Below are positions 1-8,859 of a DNA stretch of 64,000 nucleotides, piece by piece. The first letter of the stretch is position 1. Each line of letters starts with the position of its first letter. The notes under the pieces were generated by a model. It was given only the letters and a program-made list of their open reading frames with translations. It was not told the DNA's origin and did not search any database. The DNA comes from Atopobium sp. oral taxon 416 (GTDB taxonomy: Bacteria > Actinomycetota > Coriobacteriia > Coriobacteriales > Atopobiaceae), in NCBI RefSeq assembly GCF_018128285.1, contig NZ_CP072380.1, positions 2,108,001-2,172,000 on the forward strand, in the 5' to 3' direction. Both the position numbers and the translations under genes were made by a program.

Positions 1-1
1 A

Positions 2-2020
2 TACTTCCTGACGCTTGTCATGGGCGTCGCTATCTTCTATGCGTTCAACACGATCTCCGTGCAGGCAGATTTCCTGTCGAACTCGGTCTCCGAAGCTCTG
101 CAACAGGCTGGCCGGATCATGAACGACCTCACGGTCTTCCTCGCCGTCATCATGGGCTTCCTCATGGTGTACGCAAACAACTTCCTCATGCGCAGGAGAA
201 AGAAGGAGCTCGGCCTCTACCAGGTCCTCGGCATGCGTGCAGGCCAAGTGAACGTGATCCTCACGCTCGAGACCTTGATGGTGGCCCTCATCTCCTTTGT
301 CGTCGGCATCGCGCTCGGTGCCCTCATCTCCCAGCTCCTGCTCTTCGTCACGGCAGACATGTTCGCGACGAAAGTCGACAACTTCCGCTTCTTCTTCTCC
401 ATCGATGCCTTTGTGCTCACGTTCTTCTGCTTTGCCATCACCTTCCTTGTCATGATGGTCTTCAACTCCATCACGCTCTCCCACGTACGCTTGATCGAGC
501 TCATGAGCGCTAGCAGAAAGAACGAGAAGCAGTTTGTCCGGCATCTGCCGCTCTCCCTTGCCCTCACAGTTCTTGGCCTTATCCTCATGGGCTATGCATA
601 CTGGCGCCTCACAACCCAGGGCTTTCCTCTCGGCGGCTCCAACCCCGAGCCAGGGCAGACAACGACCAATGACTTCCTTGTCACGACCGCGCTTGTCGTT
701 GCCGGCACCTTCATCTTCTTCTACGGCTTTGCAGGCAGCATCACGCTCATCCTCCAACGCATGAAGAAGCATTACTGGTCAGGTCTCCACATGTTCACGA
801 CCCGCCAGATCGCGTCCCGCATCAACACCGCCGCAGCATCGATGGGCCTCATCGCACTCATCCTCTTCTTCGCGATGACAGCAATGACATCGGGCATGAG
901 CATCTGTGCGACGCTCAACAAGGCTTATGAGGAAGGCGTGCCCTTCGATGCCTCGATCGACGTTGTCGACACCTCTGGCGAGGAGAAGACGTTCGACTGG
1001 GATGCCTTTGCAAAGAGGGCAGGAGTTAACTTCAACTCGATCGGAAACACTGTCTCCTTCCGCATCGGATACATGACAGACGGCGAGGGCATCAACATGA
1101 TCCAGACTCTCCAGGAGATGTCTGCTTTCACAGGTAAGAGTATCCCTCAGGGCTTCGAGCAGATCGTCGCCGGACAGGCCCTCTCCCTTTCTGACTACAA
1201 TGCCCTGCGCACATTCAAGGGGCTCGACCCGGTCTCGCTCGATAAGGATCAGTACCTCTATCTCTGCAACATGGACCAGCTCGAGAGCTTCGTGAACACA
1301 GCTCTTGAGCAGGGCTTCACCATCACGGCAGCAGGACGCACGCTCACCCCTGCCCGCACCACCGTGATCGACGATAATTCCTGCATTCCCCTGAACGACT
1401 CCGTGGGCAAGACTCCAGGCATCTACGTCGTCGCAGATGATATTGCCGCCGAGCTCCCGAACTACCATTGGGTACTCGATCTTAACTACAGCGTCTCCAC
1501 CGAAAACGGCGATCTGGCTGTGAAGAATCTCCAGGACACGATTGCTGCTTCGGACGACGAGCTCTACGTCGCCTCCGAGACAAAGACCGACGCTGCACTC
1601 GAAGGCACCACAATGACGGGCCTCACCTCCTATATGGCCATCTACATCGGCTTTATCCTCGTCATTGCCTGCGCCGCTATCCTTGCAATCCAGCAGCTCT
1701 CCAACGCCTCCGACTCTGCCATGGGCTACCGCACGCTCTCGGAGCTCGGCTGCTCCGAAAATACTATCTTCTCCTCGCTCAGGACCCAGGTCATCTTTGC
1801 CTTCGCACTACCTCTTGTCGTCGGCATCGCCCACAGCATCTGCGCCACCACTGCCGTGAACAAGCTTCTCCTCACGTTCGGACATGCGAGCATCATCGAG
1901 AGCGTCGGACTCGGCATCGCAATCTTCACCCTCGTCTATGGGGGATACCTGGCACTCACCTATCGCATGGCGCACGGCATCGTGAAGGGCGCCATCAGAA
2001 GCGCACGCCACGCCCTGTAG
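2..2020 (+). CDS. FtsX/BceB-type ABC transporter permease (5' end outside window)
   Basis: The reading frame is open from the window edge, so the true start lies upstream and at least 672 residues are visible. The protein is hydrophobic with about nine or ten membrane segments. It begins with the FtsX-like block containing RRRKKELGLYQVLGM just after the second helix. A roughly 200-residue extracytoplasmic stretch (about residues 300-540) separates the last three helices from the earlier ones. That layout is typical of BceB/YxdM permeases, which pair with a cytoplasmic ATPase and handle antimicrobial peptides. The ATPase gene is presumably just upstream, outside the window. Substrate is not deducible. 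No frameshift is seen. Confidence 0.9.
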   Translation, partial: YFLTLVMGVAIFYAFNTISVQADFLSNSVSEALQQAGRIMNDLTVFLAVIMGFLMVYANNFLMRRRKKELGLYQVLGMRAGQVNVILTLETLMVALISFVVGIALGALISQLLLFVTADMFATKVDNFRFFFSIDAFVLTFFCFAITFLVMMVFNSITLSHVRLIELMSASRKNEKQFVRHLPLSLALTVLGLILMGYAYWRLTTQGFPLGGSNPEPGQTTTNDFLVTTALVVAGTFIFFYGFAGSITLILQRMKKHYWSGLHMFTTRQIASRINTAAASMGLIALILFFAMTAMTSGMSICATLNKAYEEGVPFDASIDVVDTSGEEKTFDWDAFAKRAGVNFNSIGNTVSFRIGYMTDGEGINMIQTLQEMSAFTGKSIPQGFEQIVAGQALSLSDYNALRTFKGLDPVSLDKDQYLYLCNMDQLESFVNTALEQGFTITAAGRTLTPARTTVIDDNSCIPLNDSVGKTPGIYVVADDIAAELPNYHWVLDLNYSVSTENGDLAVKNLQDTIAASDDELYVASETKTDAALEGTTMTGLTSYMAIYIGFILVIACAAILAIQQLSNASDSAMGYRTLSELGCSENTIFSSLRTQVIFAFALPLVVGIAHSICATTAVNKLLLTFGHASIIESVGLGIAIFTLVYGGYLALTYRMAHGIVKGAIRSARHAL

Positions 2021-2042
2021 GACAGCCTGCAGAACCGCACCA

Positions 2043-2082
2043 ATGCCTGGATGCAGTCTATGCTACATCCGGGCATCTTCTC
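2043..2082 (+). terminator. Likely Rho-independent terminator of the permease
   Basis: An 11-bp stem (2043-2053 with 2066-2076, one G-T pair) with a 12-nt loop lies 23 bp after the permease stop and is followed by a pyrimidine run CTTCTCT. The U-tract is weak, so termination strength is uncertain. Confidence 0.6.
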
Positions 2083-2416
2083 TAGCCTCTCATAGCCAAG
2101 TACAATCTCAAGACTTGAGGAATAGCGTTGCTGGCGGATAGCTCACCTGATACACTGAAAGAACTCCAATCACTGCGTAGCCACGTCTGCAGGCGGGGGC
2201 GACGCGAGTGTTACGACCTATGAAGCCCGATTGCCACCGGGCTTCAACCACCTCAGCGCGTCCTCCTTTGATGCTTTATATTCCCTTACAAGCCTAATTT
2301 GCATAGCTGAGCTGGCTGACGGAGATATCAACTCCCTGAGCTTGCCTCCTTATGATAGTAGTCCCGCTATCTAAGCGTCGCCCGACACCCATGCCACTCT
2401 CTCGGCTATGCTGCTG
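2083..2416. other. Intergenic stretch, no gene recognised
   Basis: No convincing coding frame is seen. It contains a perfect 9-bp hairpin (2221-2229 with 2238-2246) without a following T-tract. It leads into IS debris and may itself be decayed IS DNA. Confidence 0.4.
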
Positions 2417-2670
2417 TCAACGTTGCGCGACACCTAGCAAAGATCGAGCCATCCTCTGAATGTCGGAAGCCCTGAGGCTGCCATATATGCTGAAGAACTT
2501 CTTGAACAGCCCGTACCCCTCGTCGATCCTGCAAAGCGAGTTCCGGCCGTCGGGAAGTCTGAGGCATGCCTTCGCGTTGTATGCCTCGCTCTTCGGATGC
2601 AGGCCTCTCGACGAGGACGCACAGGGATGACTTGACCTGTATCGTTTTTTCGGACAGTGCACCCCAAGCG
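2417..2670 (-). mobile_element. IS1595-family transposase remnant, internally deleted
   Basis: Read on the minus strand, a piece of the N-terminal zinc-ribbon region (starting HCPKKRYRS) is joined directly to a C-terminal segment containing SEAYNAKACLRLPDGRNS. Both pieces match the IS1595-like copy at 11770-12690, so a large internal deletion fused the two ends. It is non-functional. Confidence 0.65.
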
Positions 2671-2699
2671 GCTGTGGGCGGGGCTGTGCTTAGAGCTCG

Positions 2700-3120
2700 T
2701 GGAGATGTTCAACTGCGCCATGCTTAAGGAGGCCCTGGGCCCGCCGCGACGAGATCGCCGAGGAGGCGCCCGAGGCGGTGGCGCGCCTGGACGCCGGGTT
2801 TAAGGACGCGATGACGGTCATGGCCCTCCCGCCGGCGATGCGCAGCTGCACCAGGACGTCGAACTACCTCGAGAGGCTCAACGCAGAGGGGATGCGCCGG
2901 GCGAAGGTCATCGGCGTGTTCCCGAGTAAGGGCTCGCTAATAAGGCTCGTCGGGACCTACCTCATCGAGGAGAATGACAGGTGGGCTGCCAAGAGCAAGC
3001 AGTACTGGCTGCCGGTGGTCGAGGAGCTATGAGAGGAGGAAGGGGGATCTCGAGGAGATAGCCCGCACGCAGCGGCGGATGAGGCTCGCTTCGTGACGGC
3101 TCGCAGAGGCGTTTGCTTAT
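2700..3120 (+). mobile_element. IS256 (Mutator) family transposase C-terminal remnant
   Basis: The frame at 2778-3032 reads through the conserved IS256 C-terminal block: TSNYLERLNAEGMRRAKVIG, then FPSKGSLIRLVGTYLIEEN. The upstream two thirds of the transposase, including most of the DDE core, is absent or scrambled. The N-terminus of a related transposase survives separately at 28088-28318. Confidence 0.75.
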
Positions 3121-3175
3121 GAGGCACTTTACACACGATTTCGGACTCGACTAGATATCACCATCCAATGCAGCT

Positions 3176-4277
3176 TAAGATTAGCATTCTGAGTGCAACA
3201 GGATGGCCCGCTGAATGCAAGCGTGGCACACTCCGGAAGGCTACGATGTTGGTTGTCTCAATCAACGTTGAAAGCTAGAAGGAATGTGCCACTACAAGCA
3301 TCTCAAGCCTACAGGAGAGGGACTGCATAGCCGAGCTGCGTGGCACAAGGGAAGGCCAATTGCCTATATCGCGGCAGAGATTGGCAAGGACAGCTCCAGC
3401 GTCTGCCACAAGCTCAAGAGGAACGCACGCCACGGCCGCTTTAGGGCATGTGCTGCCCAAAAGGAGGGCGGATGAGCGCCACAGGAGATGCAGGGCGAAA
3501 AGGAGGCTTTCAGACCCTGCGCTTGCACAGAAGGTGCGCTTACTCATCATGGACAGACACTGGTCCCTGGAGGAGATAGACTATATCTCAGGCTCGAGGG
3601 TGGCGGCAGGTGCACCGTTGAGCCTGCCGACTATTCTTACCGGCAGGTCCGTAGCCGCCGCCCTCGACCTGCCGGAAGCCGGCCCGCAAGGCCAGGTGCG
3701 GCGCCACCTGCGCAGGAAGGGGAAGAGAATCCGCAGCAAGAGGCCTAAGATCAGGGGCAAGATTGAGATCTTACACAGCGTAAAGGAGAGGCCAAAGCAG
3801 GCCGATGCGAGGTCTTGCCTCGGAGAGTGGGAGGACGACACGCTCGTGGCAGCGGGGCCCATGTGTCTGCTCGTGCTTGCCGACAGGGCATTAAGGCTGC
3901 TTGCCGCGAAGAGAGCCACCACGACAGCGGGAGTGTCTCTAAGGCCGAGGTCGGGCTGCTGCAGGGACGTCCCCTTAAGACGCTCACTCCTAAGTGGGGC
4001 AAGCAGCTCGCAGGGCATACAGAGCTCACAAAGGCCTTGGGAGACGTGCAGTTCTACTTCTGCGACCCCCACCATCTATGGCAGAAGCTAACAGTTAAGA
4101 ACACCAACGGGCTCCTGCGGGAGTTCTTCCCCTAAGGGCAGCGACTTCGGCAAGGTCACAAACGAGGAGGTGCAGCATGCGGTAGAGCTGATCTGCGACA
4201 GGCCAAGAAAGGTCCTGAAATACAGGACAGCCAACGAGGTCTTTAGAGAGATGTTGCACTCAGCTTGACAATCTGCC
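3176..4277 (+). mobile_element. IS30-family element, copy A (defective)
   Basis: The element begins near ATTAGCATTCTGAGTGCAAC and ends in TGACAATCTGCC; the two ends form an imperfect inverted repeat sharing CTGAGTGCAACA. The N-terminal HTH (YIAAEIGKDSSSVCHKLKRN) and the block RRRCRAKRRLSDPAL with MDRHWSLEEID are IS30 signatures, but they fall in different frames, so the transposase is broken. The extreme left end is replaced by the sequence CACCATCCAATGCAGCTTAA, which also occurs next to copy C near 18650. Confidence 0.85.
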
Positions 4278-4308
4278 GAGTCAAATATTACAGCACTGGA
4301 TAGGCCTA

Positions 4309-4348
4309 ACAAGAAAAACAGGTCAGAGCACCAAATACCCTGACCTGT
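4309..4348 (-). terminator. Rho-independent terminator of tRNA-Phe
   Basis: Read on the minus strand, a perfect 9-bp stem ACAGGTCAG/CTGACCTGT with a 13-nt loop is followed by TTTTCTTGTT. It begins 8 bp after the tRNA 3' end. Confidence 0.9.
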
Positions 4349-4356
4349 ATCTTTCA

Positions 4357-4432
4357 TGGTGGCGGGGAAGGGAATCGAACCCCTGACACGGGGATTTTCA
4401 GTCCCCTGCTCTACCAACTGAGCTACCCAGCC
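4357..4432 (-). tRNA. tRNA-Phe (anticodon GAA)
   Basis: A 76-nt cloverleaf can be folded on the minus strand. It has D-arm TAGCTCAGTTGGTAGAGC, anticodon stem GGGGA/TCCCC around CTGAAAA, T-loop TTCGATT and an encoded CCA end. The acceptor stem has one mismatch (position 4-69, T opposite C), which is unusual but leaves six pairs. The anticodon arm and flanking bases match bacterial tRNA-Phe. A promoter and a terminator are visible on either side, so it is probably a single-gene transcript. Confidence 0.95.
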
Positions 4433-4459
4433 GAAGTGCGCTCTCTTGCGTGCTTGTCT

Positions 4460-4487
4460 ATAGTAACAGACTGCTCCCCCAAGTCAA
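4460..4487 (-). promoter_or_regulatory. Sigma-70-type promoter for tRNA-Phe
   Basis: On the minus strand TTGACT (4482-4487) and TACTAT (4460-4465) are separated by 16 bp, with the tRNA starting 28 bp downstream of the -10 box. Confidence 0.65.
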
Positions 4488-4504
4488 AGAACTTTTTTAT
4501 TTTT

Positions 4505-4556
4505 GGTTCAATCCTAAAAGCTGTGGGTAGATGCCCATGGCTTTTAGGATTGAACC
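4505..4556. repeat. 52-bp fold-back made of two ISL3-type ends
   Basis: A perfect 17-bp inverted repeat (GGTTCAATCCTAAAAGC and its complement) continues through six further pairs, two of them wobbles, to a 6-nt loop. The same 17 bp plus the next bases form the left end of the ISL3-type element at 60016. This is therefore most simply two element ends facing each other with no cargo. It lies just beyond the 3' end of the GntR gene and has no T-tract on the exit side. Confidence 0.7.
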
Positions 4557-4570
4557 GGAAGTTCTACATA

Positions 4571-5290
4571 TCAGAGGTCGATCTCGTACCTTCCGCCCAC
4601 GAAGTAGTCGCGGCCGATGCATACGGGCTTCTCATCCGCGTCGACATAGCCTGTACTGCTGTAGATGAGCGGGTCGCCGGCAGAGACCTCAAGTAGCTGC
4701 GCCTGCTCGGTAGATGCCTTCACCGCGTTGATGGTCCAGACAGGGTTGTGGTCCGGACGGCGCCCCAGCACATGCTCGATTGTGTCAAACATGGAAACGT
4801 CCTCGAGCGGCGCCGTGAGCAGGTCGCGAGCCCATTCGTAGGGCAGGATCACACGTTCGTCGCATACCGGCAGGTCGTCCGCTGTCCTCACGCGACGCAC
4901 CAGGAGCATAAGCGTTCCCTCCGGCATCCCAAAAAACTCGAGCTCGTCATTCCTCCCGGGGGTTATCTGCCTGTCTATCACACGCGCCCCCGGACGCACA
5001 CCAATTTCTTGGCACATCTTCGTGAACGTGCTGATGTCACGCGTGCGGGACAGGTGTCGACTGATGTGACGTGCGCCCACGAACGTTCCACGCCCCTGCA
5101 TCTTTACCAAGTAACCGTCGGAGCAGAGGTCCTCGATCGCACGACGAACTGTGATGCGACTCACCTGATATCTCTGGCTGAGCTCGGCCTCGGAGGGAAT
5201 CCTATCGCCGTTCTTATAGGTGCCATTCTTGATGGCACCCTTGAGGTCGTCGTAGATCTGCTGATAGAGCGGCGTTGCCGTGCTTCTCAT
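4571..5290 (-). CDS. GntR-family regulator with UTRA ligand-binding domain (HutC subfamily)
   Basis: The 239-residue protein has an N-terminal winged helix-turn-helix (residues about 8-75; PSEAELSQRYQVSRITVRRA contains the recognition helix). A C-terminal UTRA domain follows (about 95-235), which in this family binds a sugar phosphate or related effector. Full length and no disruption. It lies downstream of, and in the same orientation as, the PTS/deglycase genes at 6102-9786, so it is probably their regulator. The gene between them is a decayed HAD phosphatase. The ligand is inferred from context only. Confidence 0.9.
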   Translation of the reverse strand: MRSTATPLYQQIYDDLKGAIKNGTYKNGDRIPSEAELSQRYQVSRITVRRAIEDLCSDGYLVKMQGRGTFVGARHISRHLSRTRDISTFTKMCQEIGVRPGARVIDRQITPGRNDELEFFGMPEGTLMLLVRRVRTADDLPVCDERVILPYEWARDLLTAPLEDVSMFDTIEHVLGRRPDHNPVWTINAVKASTEQAQLLEVSAGDPLIYSSTGYVDADEKPVCIGRDYFVGGRYEIDL

Positions 5291-5354
5291 CCTTTGCCTT
5301 CCAAACGCATGCCGCGAGGCGTTCCCATGTCATCGCTTACGTCCAAAACGTATG

Positions 5355-5985
5355 TTACCTGTCATCATAGTTTAACCGAGCGAACAACTCAACCACCACG
5401 TCCATCCCCCCTGATCGAGGCTCACGCTTGGCCGGGGCCGCAGCGCGCACACACGAGCGCGCCCGACGCCTCGCCGGCGCGTATGCCAACGGGAGGAATC
5501 CTCCACCACGACGCAATCTCGCGCACGGACGCCAAGCAGCTCCATCGCAGTATGGTAGATCTCAGGTGAGGACTTGAACTCATGGCACTCCTCCCTACTA
5601 ATGACAGGTCTCACATAGGACATGGCCCTTGTCGCCCGCATAGACTCCTCGATGAACTCAGGGCCTGGCGACGAGCGGATGGCGCAAAGCACGCTACGTG
5701 AGTGCAAGTCATGCACCACGGGCATCGCATCGAGATTCGCGACCCCCACCAGAGCATGGGGTACGCGTCGGAGTACAAGCGATAGCCGTCCTGCAGGTGT
5801 TCGTGCAGCTCCGGGTCGCTTGGCACGAGCTCCTCCCAGATGGCACGGTCGTTGCTACCGCTGAAGTCGGGAACCGTGTCGAAGTGAAAGCCCTTCTCCA
5901 CCAGATAGTCCACACGGCGCCTGTTGTAAAACTGCTCCGTGAACGCGAGCATTCCATTCATGTCAAACAGCACAGCACGCACCAT
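5355..5985 (-). pseudogene. Broken HAD-superfamily hydrolase (beta-phosphoglucomutase-like)
   Basis: Starting at ATG 5983-5985, the frame reads VRAVLFDMNGMLAFTEQFYN, the HAD motif I region, but the usual FDxDGT is FDMNGM, losing the second catalytic aspartate. The frame then shifts near 5745 and again near 5500 (after CVVVEDSS, the motif IV region). The remainder is scattered in other frames up to a TAA at 5355. HAD phosphatases are common partners of sugar PTS operons; here the gene is dead. It follows the terminator at 6052-6086. Confidence 0.8.
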
Positions 5986-6051
5986 GCGACACCCCCAAAT
6001 GAACCATCCCACGTGGACGAGAAAAGCATTCGTACCCAGTGGTCTGCGTCT

Positions 6052-6086
6052 ACAAAAAGCAGGCCGTCTACACGAGGACGGCCTGC
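6052..6086 (-). terminator. Strong Rho-independent terminator after the SIS deglycase
   Basis: On the minus strand a perfect 10-bp stem GCAGGCCGTC/GACGGCCTGC with an 8-nt loop is followed by TTTTTG. It starts 16 bp past the stop of the gene ending at 6102 and should end the PTS transcript. Confidence 0.9.
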
Positions 6087-6101
6087 GACACGCGGCAAAT
6101 T

Positions 6102-7085
6102 CTAGTACTGGAGCTTCCACATGTAGCGACGCATGGTGAGCGGGTGCTGCCTCGCCTCGGAAATCTTCTCGGCGTACACGCGCATGACGGCGGTATGAAC
6201 AAAGGGGTTGAAGTACGTGGCGACCTTCGAGCCTACGACGCCGGACAGGCCATAGTCCTTAGCGTCGATAACGGCGACCTTGGCGTCGAAGCGCTGCATG
6301 AACGTGAGAGCGCGCGCATCCATCGGACGGGTCGCACCATCGCTCATAAAGAGCAGGTAGGGCTTGTCCTTCTCGGTCAGCTCGAAAGGGCCATGGAAGT
6401 ATTCGCCGGAGTTGTATGCGACGGAGTCGAGCCACTGCATCTCGGAAAACAGGAACATGGACGTGGAGTAGGCGACCTTCGCGCTCGCGCCCGAGCCCAT
6501 GACATAGATGAGCTGGTCGTCCTTGAAGTCGCTTGCGAACCCGCTCGCGAGCTTGCCCGCGTGCTCAGCCGCATCCTCGGCGAGGTCATACACCTTGTTG
6601 AGACCGTTAACCATGCCCTCGTAAAGGTCCGTGCCCTCCACCTGCTGGAGCAGCTCGACCGCGAGGGCCAGGGCGTAGCCCATCTTCTCCACCTTGGCGG
6701 CATAGTTCTTCTCGAAGCCATGCACGATCACATGATCGACGCCCCCGGTCAGTGGGGAGGTTGCGTTGTACGTGATGGCCGTCACGGGAGCGCCAAGCGC
6801 CTTGGCCGTACCGTTGGCCTTTACGGTCTCGGGTGTAGTGCCGCCGAGTGAGCAGGTGACAACGAAGGTGTTGGGACTCACCCAGGCCGGGGTGTCGTAG
6901 TTGAACTCGTTGGCAGTGAAGAGCTGTACGTTCAGGGTGCGGGTGTTATTCGCCAGGAAGTACTTTGCGGGATAGAGCTCGCTCATCGATGCACCACAGC
7001 CAACGAACGCCACGGAGTCAATCTGGTGGTCCTTGAGGACGTCCGCCACGATCTGCTTGGGCTTGCTGAGGTCAATTTCAAACAT
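6102..7085 (-). CDS. SIS-domain sugar-amine phosphate deglycase (FrlB/GfrE/GfrF-like)
   Basis: This 327-residue protein has two sugar-isomerase (SIS) domains, roughly residues 15-150 and 185-310. GCGASMSELYPAKYF near the start and MGSGASAKVAYSTSMFLFSE in the second half are phosphosugar-binding loops, and GEYFHGPFE matches the motif of fructoselysine-6-phosphate and glucoselysine-6-phosphate deglycases. Such enzymes split a phosphorylated Amadori product into an amino acid and glucose 6-phosphate in the cytoplasm. It is the last gene of the minus-strand PTS cluster, 87 bp after EIID. The C-terminus RRYMWKLQY closely resembles that of the second paralogue at 12931-13932. A glucosamine-type isomerase/deaminase is the main alternative. 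Confidence 0.85.
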   Translation of the reverse strand: MFEIDLSKPKQIVADVLKDHQIDSVAFVGCGASMSELYPAKYFLANNTRTLNVQLFTANEFNYDTPAWVSPNTFVVTCSLGGTTPETVKANGTAKALGAPVTAITYNATSPLTGGVDHVIVHGFEKNYAAKVEKMGYALALAVELLQQVEGTDLYEGMVNGLNKVYDLAEDAAEHAGKLASGFASDFKDDQLIYVMGSGASAKVAYSTSMFLFSEMQWLDSVAYNSGEYFHGPFELTEKDKPYLLFMSDGATRPMDARALTFMQRFDAKVAVIDAKDYGLSGVVGSKVATYFNPFVHTAVMRVYAEKISEARQHPLTMRRYMWKLQY

Positions 7086-7172
7086 GAATGTATCTTATCT
7101 CCTTTTTCTTGTTCGGAAGACACCGATTGCCTTCCATTTTTACCTGTAGTTACTACCTGCCCGTGGCGATTA

Positions 7173-8003
7173 CTATGCCAGGATTCCGAGGACCGAGAGC
7201 AGGATTCCGCCGAAGATGCAGACCATGAGGATCCAGCCTGACTTGACGTTCTTCTTGATGAGCCAATACATAAGCCCCATGAGAGCGAGGGAGATCATCT
7301 GGGGCATGATGCCGTCCAGGATCTTCTGGATCTTCACCGTGCCATGCACGAAAGTCGCCGGCGCCGTCGCCCCAATGAGGGTCGCGACCATAGCACCGAT
7401 TGCCATAAGACCCACAATGCCGCAGACGTACATCACACGGTCCATGAGGTCGCCGTGCTGCATCTTCTCAAGGAAGTCACGACCGCCCTCATACCCAAGC
7501 TTTGCGCCGAACCACGTGACGAGCACCGACGGGATGATCGAGATGACCATTGCGAGCACGGGCCCAAGGAAGGAACCCTGCTTTGCCAGGCTCACACCGA
7601 GACCGAACGCGATTACACGAATCGTGCCCTGGAAGAACGAGTCGCCAATGCCGGAGAGCGGTCCCATCAGCGATGTCTTCATGGCGTTGATGGTATCTGG
7701 GTCGAAGGCCTTGGGGTCCTCGGCAAGCTCCTCCTCCATCGAGGCAGAGAGGCCAAGCACGAAGGCGCTCGTCTGCGGGGTACAGTTGTAGAACGCCATG
7801 TGACGACGGTACGCTTCCTTCTTGCGCTCCATCTGCTCCGGATCCGTGTCCGTATTGGGGTAGCAGCGATCGATCGTGGGAGCGATGCCATACATGAAGC
7901 CCATGTTCATCTGGCGCTCGTAGTTCCAAGAGTCCTGGATGGCCCAGCTGCGCCAGAAGAACTGGCTGATCTTCTTGCGAGTAGAGACTTCGTTCATAGC
8001 CAT
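7173..8003 (-). CDS. Mannose-family PTS system EIID component
   Basis: The protein has 276 residues counted from ATG 8001-8003, chosen because AAGGAG lies six bases upstream; a longer reading would run back into EIIC. MGPLSGIGDSFFQGT is the hallmark of mannose/fructose/sorbose family EIID. Residues up to about 130 are cytoplasmic and the C-terminal half is hydrophobic, ending in a final membrane helix. With EIIC it forms the sugar-translocating channel. The gene follows EIIC with a 10-bp gap, which implies co-transcription and perhaps coupled translation. Confidence 0.95.
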   Translation of the reverse strand: MAMNEVSTRKKISQFFWRSWAIQDSWNYERQMNMGFMYGIAPTIDRCYPNTDTDPEQMERKKEAYRRHMAFYNCTPQTSAFVLGLSASMEEELAEDPKAFDPDTINAMKTSLMGPLSGIGDSFFQGTIRVIAFGLGVSLAKQGSFLGPVLAMVISIIPSVLVTWFGAKLGYEGGRDFLEKMQHGDLMDRVMYVCGIVGLMAIGAMVATLIGATAPATFVHGTVKIQKILDGIMPQMISLALMGLMYWLIKKNVKSGWILMVCIFGGILLSVLGILA

Positions 8004-8013
8004 ATCCTTCTCC

Positions 8014-8829
8014 TTACTCATCATCGTCTTCAAGGGGGTCGTAGTCATCGGACGAGGGAAGCGTCGCCGCGCCGCCACCGATCGCTGCCACCTTGCGGCC
8101 AAACTTGAGGTCCGTCAGCACGAGCGCAGCCGTGACGCCAAGCAGGGAGACCGCCGTAACGGAAAGCTTGAGATAGGCGGCCAGCAAGAATCCGATGAAG
8201 AAGAAAACACCCATGCCCTTCTTGAGAGAGAGCGAGAGGAGCAGCGCGAGACCGTAGGCGGTGAGGAACTTGGTCGCGACGTTCAGCCCCGTGGTAAGCC
8301 AACCGGGTATGAAGCTCACGATGCTCTTCACGAGGTCGGTGCCCAGAAGGATGGCGAAGAACGTGGGAACGAAGTACATGAGGGAGTAGAGGATGGTACC
8401 GACCACGATGTGCATGTACTGAGCCCTCTTGAACCTACCCTCCTCAATTGCGGCGTCAGCCACATGTCCGAGCACGGCGATGATTGAGCGGAACACGATG
8501 CCGAGGAGCTGACCCAAGACGGCCACGGGCACCGCGATGGTCATGGCGGTTTCCGCCGTGGCGCCCGTGAGGCAGGCAAACGCCGACGCGATGATGCCAC
8601 CGAGCACCATGTCGGCCGGGACTGCAGCACCGACCTGCACAAGGCCCATGCTCACGAGCTCGGTCGCCGCGCCGACGGCAAGGCCGGTCATGGGATCGCC
8701 GAGCACAACGCCCACAAGTGTCGCACCGATGAGTGGCTGCTCGAAGTTGAGACGACCGAGCAAGCGCGAGTCAAGCATGCAGAACACACTGACCAGACCC
8801 ACGAGCAGGGCGCTAACGAACATGTTCAT
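8014..8829 (-). CDS. Mannose-family PTS system EIIC component
   Basis: This 271-residue polytopic membrane protein starts at ATG 8827-8829 with AAAGGAG just upstream. It contains the EIIC stretch QPLIGATLVGVVLGDPMTGL followed by GAATELVSMGLVQVGAAVPAD, which marks the mannose/sorbose EIIC family. The C-terminal tail is acidic (DDYDPLEDDDE). It lies 30 bp after the EIIAB gene and 10 bp before EIID. Sugar specificity cannot be read from sequence; the neighbouring deglycase suggests a glycated amino acid. Confidence 0.95.
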   Translation of the reverse strand: MNMFVSALLVGLVSVFCMLDSRLLGRLNFEQPLIGATLVGVVLGDPMTGLAVGAATELVSMGLVQVGAAVPADMVLGGIIASAFACLTGATAETAMTIAVPVAVLGQLLGIVFRSIIAVLGHVADAAIEEGRFKRAQYMHIVVGTILYSLMYFVPTFFAILLGTDLVKSIVSFIPGWLTTGLNVATKFLTAYGLALLLSLSLKKGMGVFFFIGFLLAAYLKLSVTAVSLLGVTAALVLTDLKFGRKVAAIGGGAATLPSSDDYDPLEDDDE

Positions 8830-8859
8830 TGCTTCTCCTTTCGAAAGTCGTGCCGAGAG

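Noticed and set aside
779-1468. 229-codon minus-strand frame opposite the permease
   Set aside because: It has no family features, lies wholly inside a clear membrane-protein gene and is a by-product of GC-rich codon use.
4505-4556. Hairpin considered as the GntR terminator
   Set aside because: On the minus strand the stem is followed by an A-rich run, not T-rich, and the arms match an ISL3 end.
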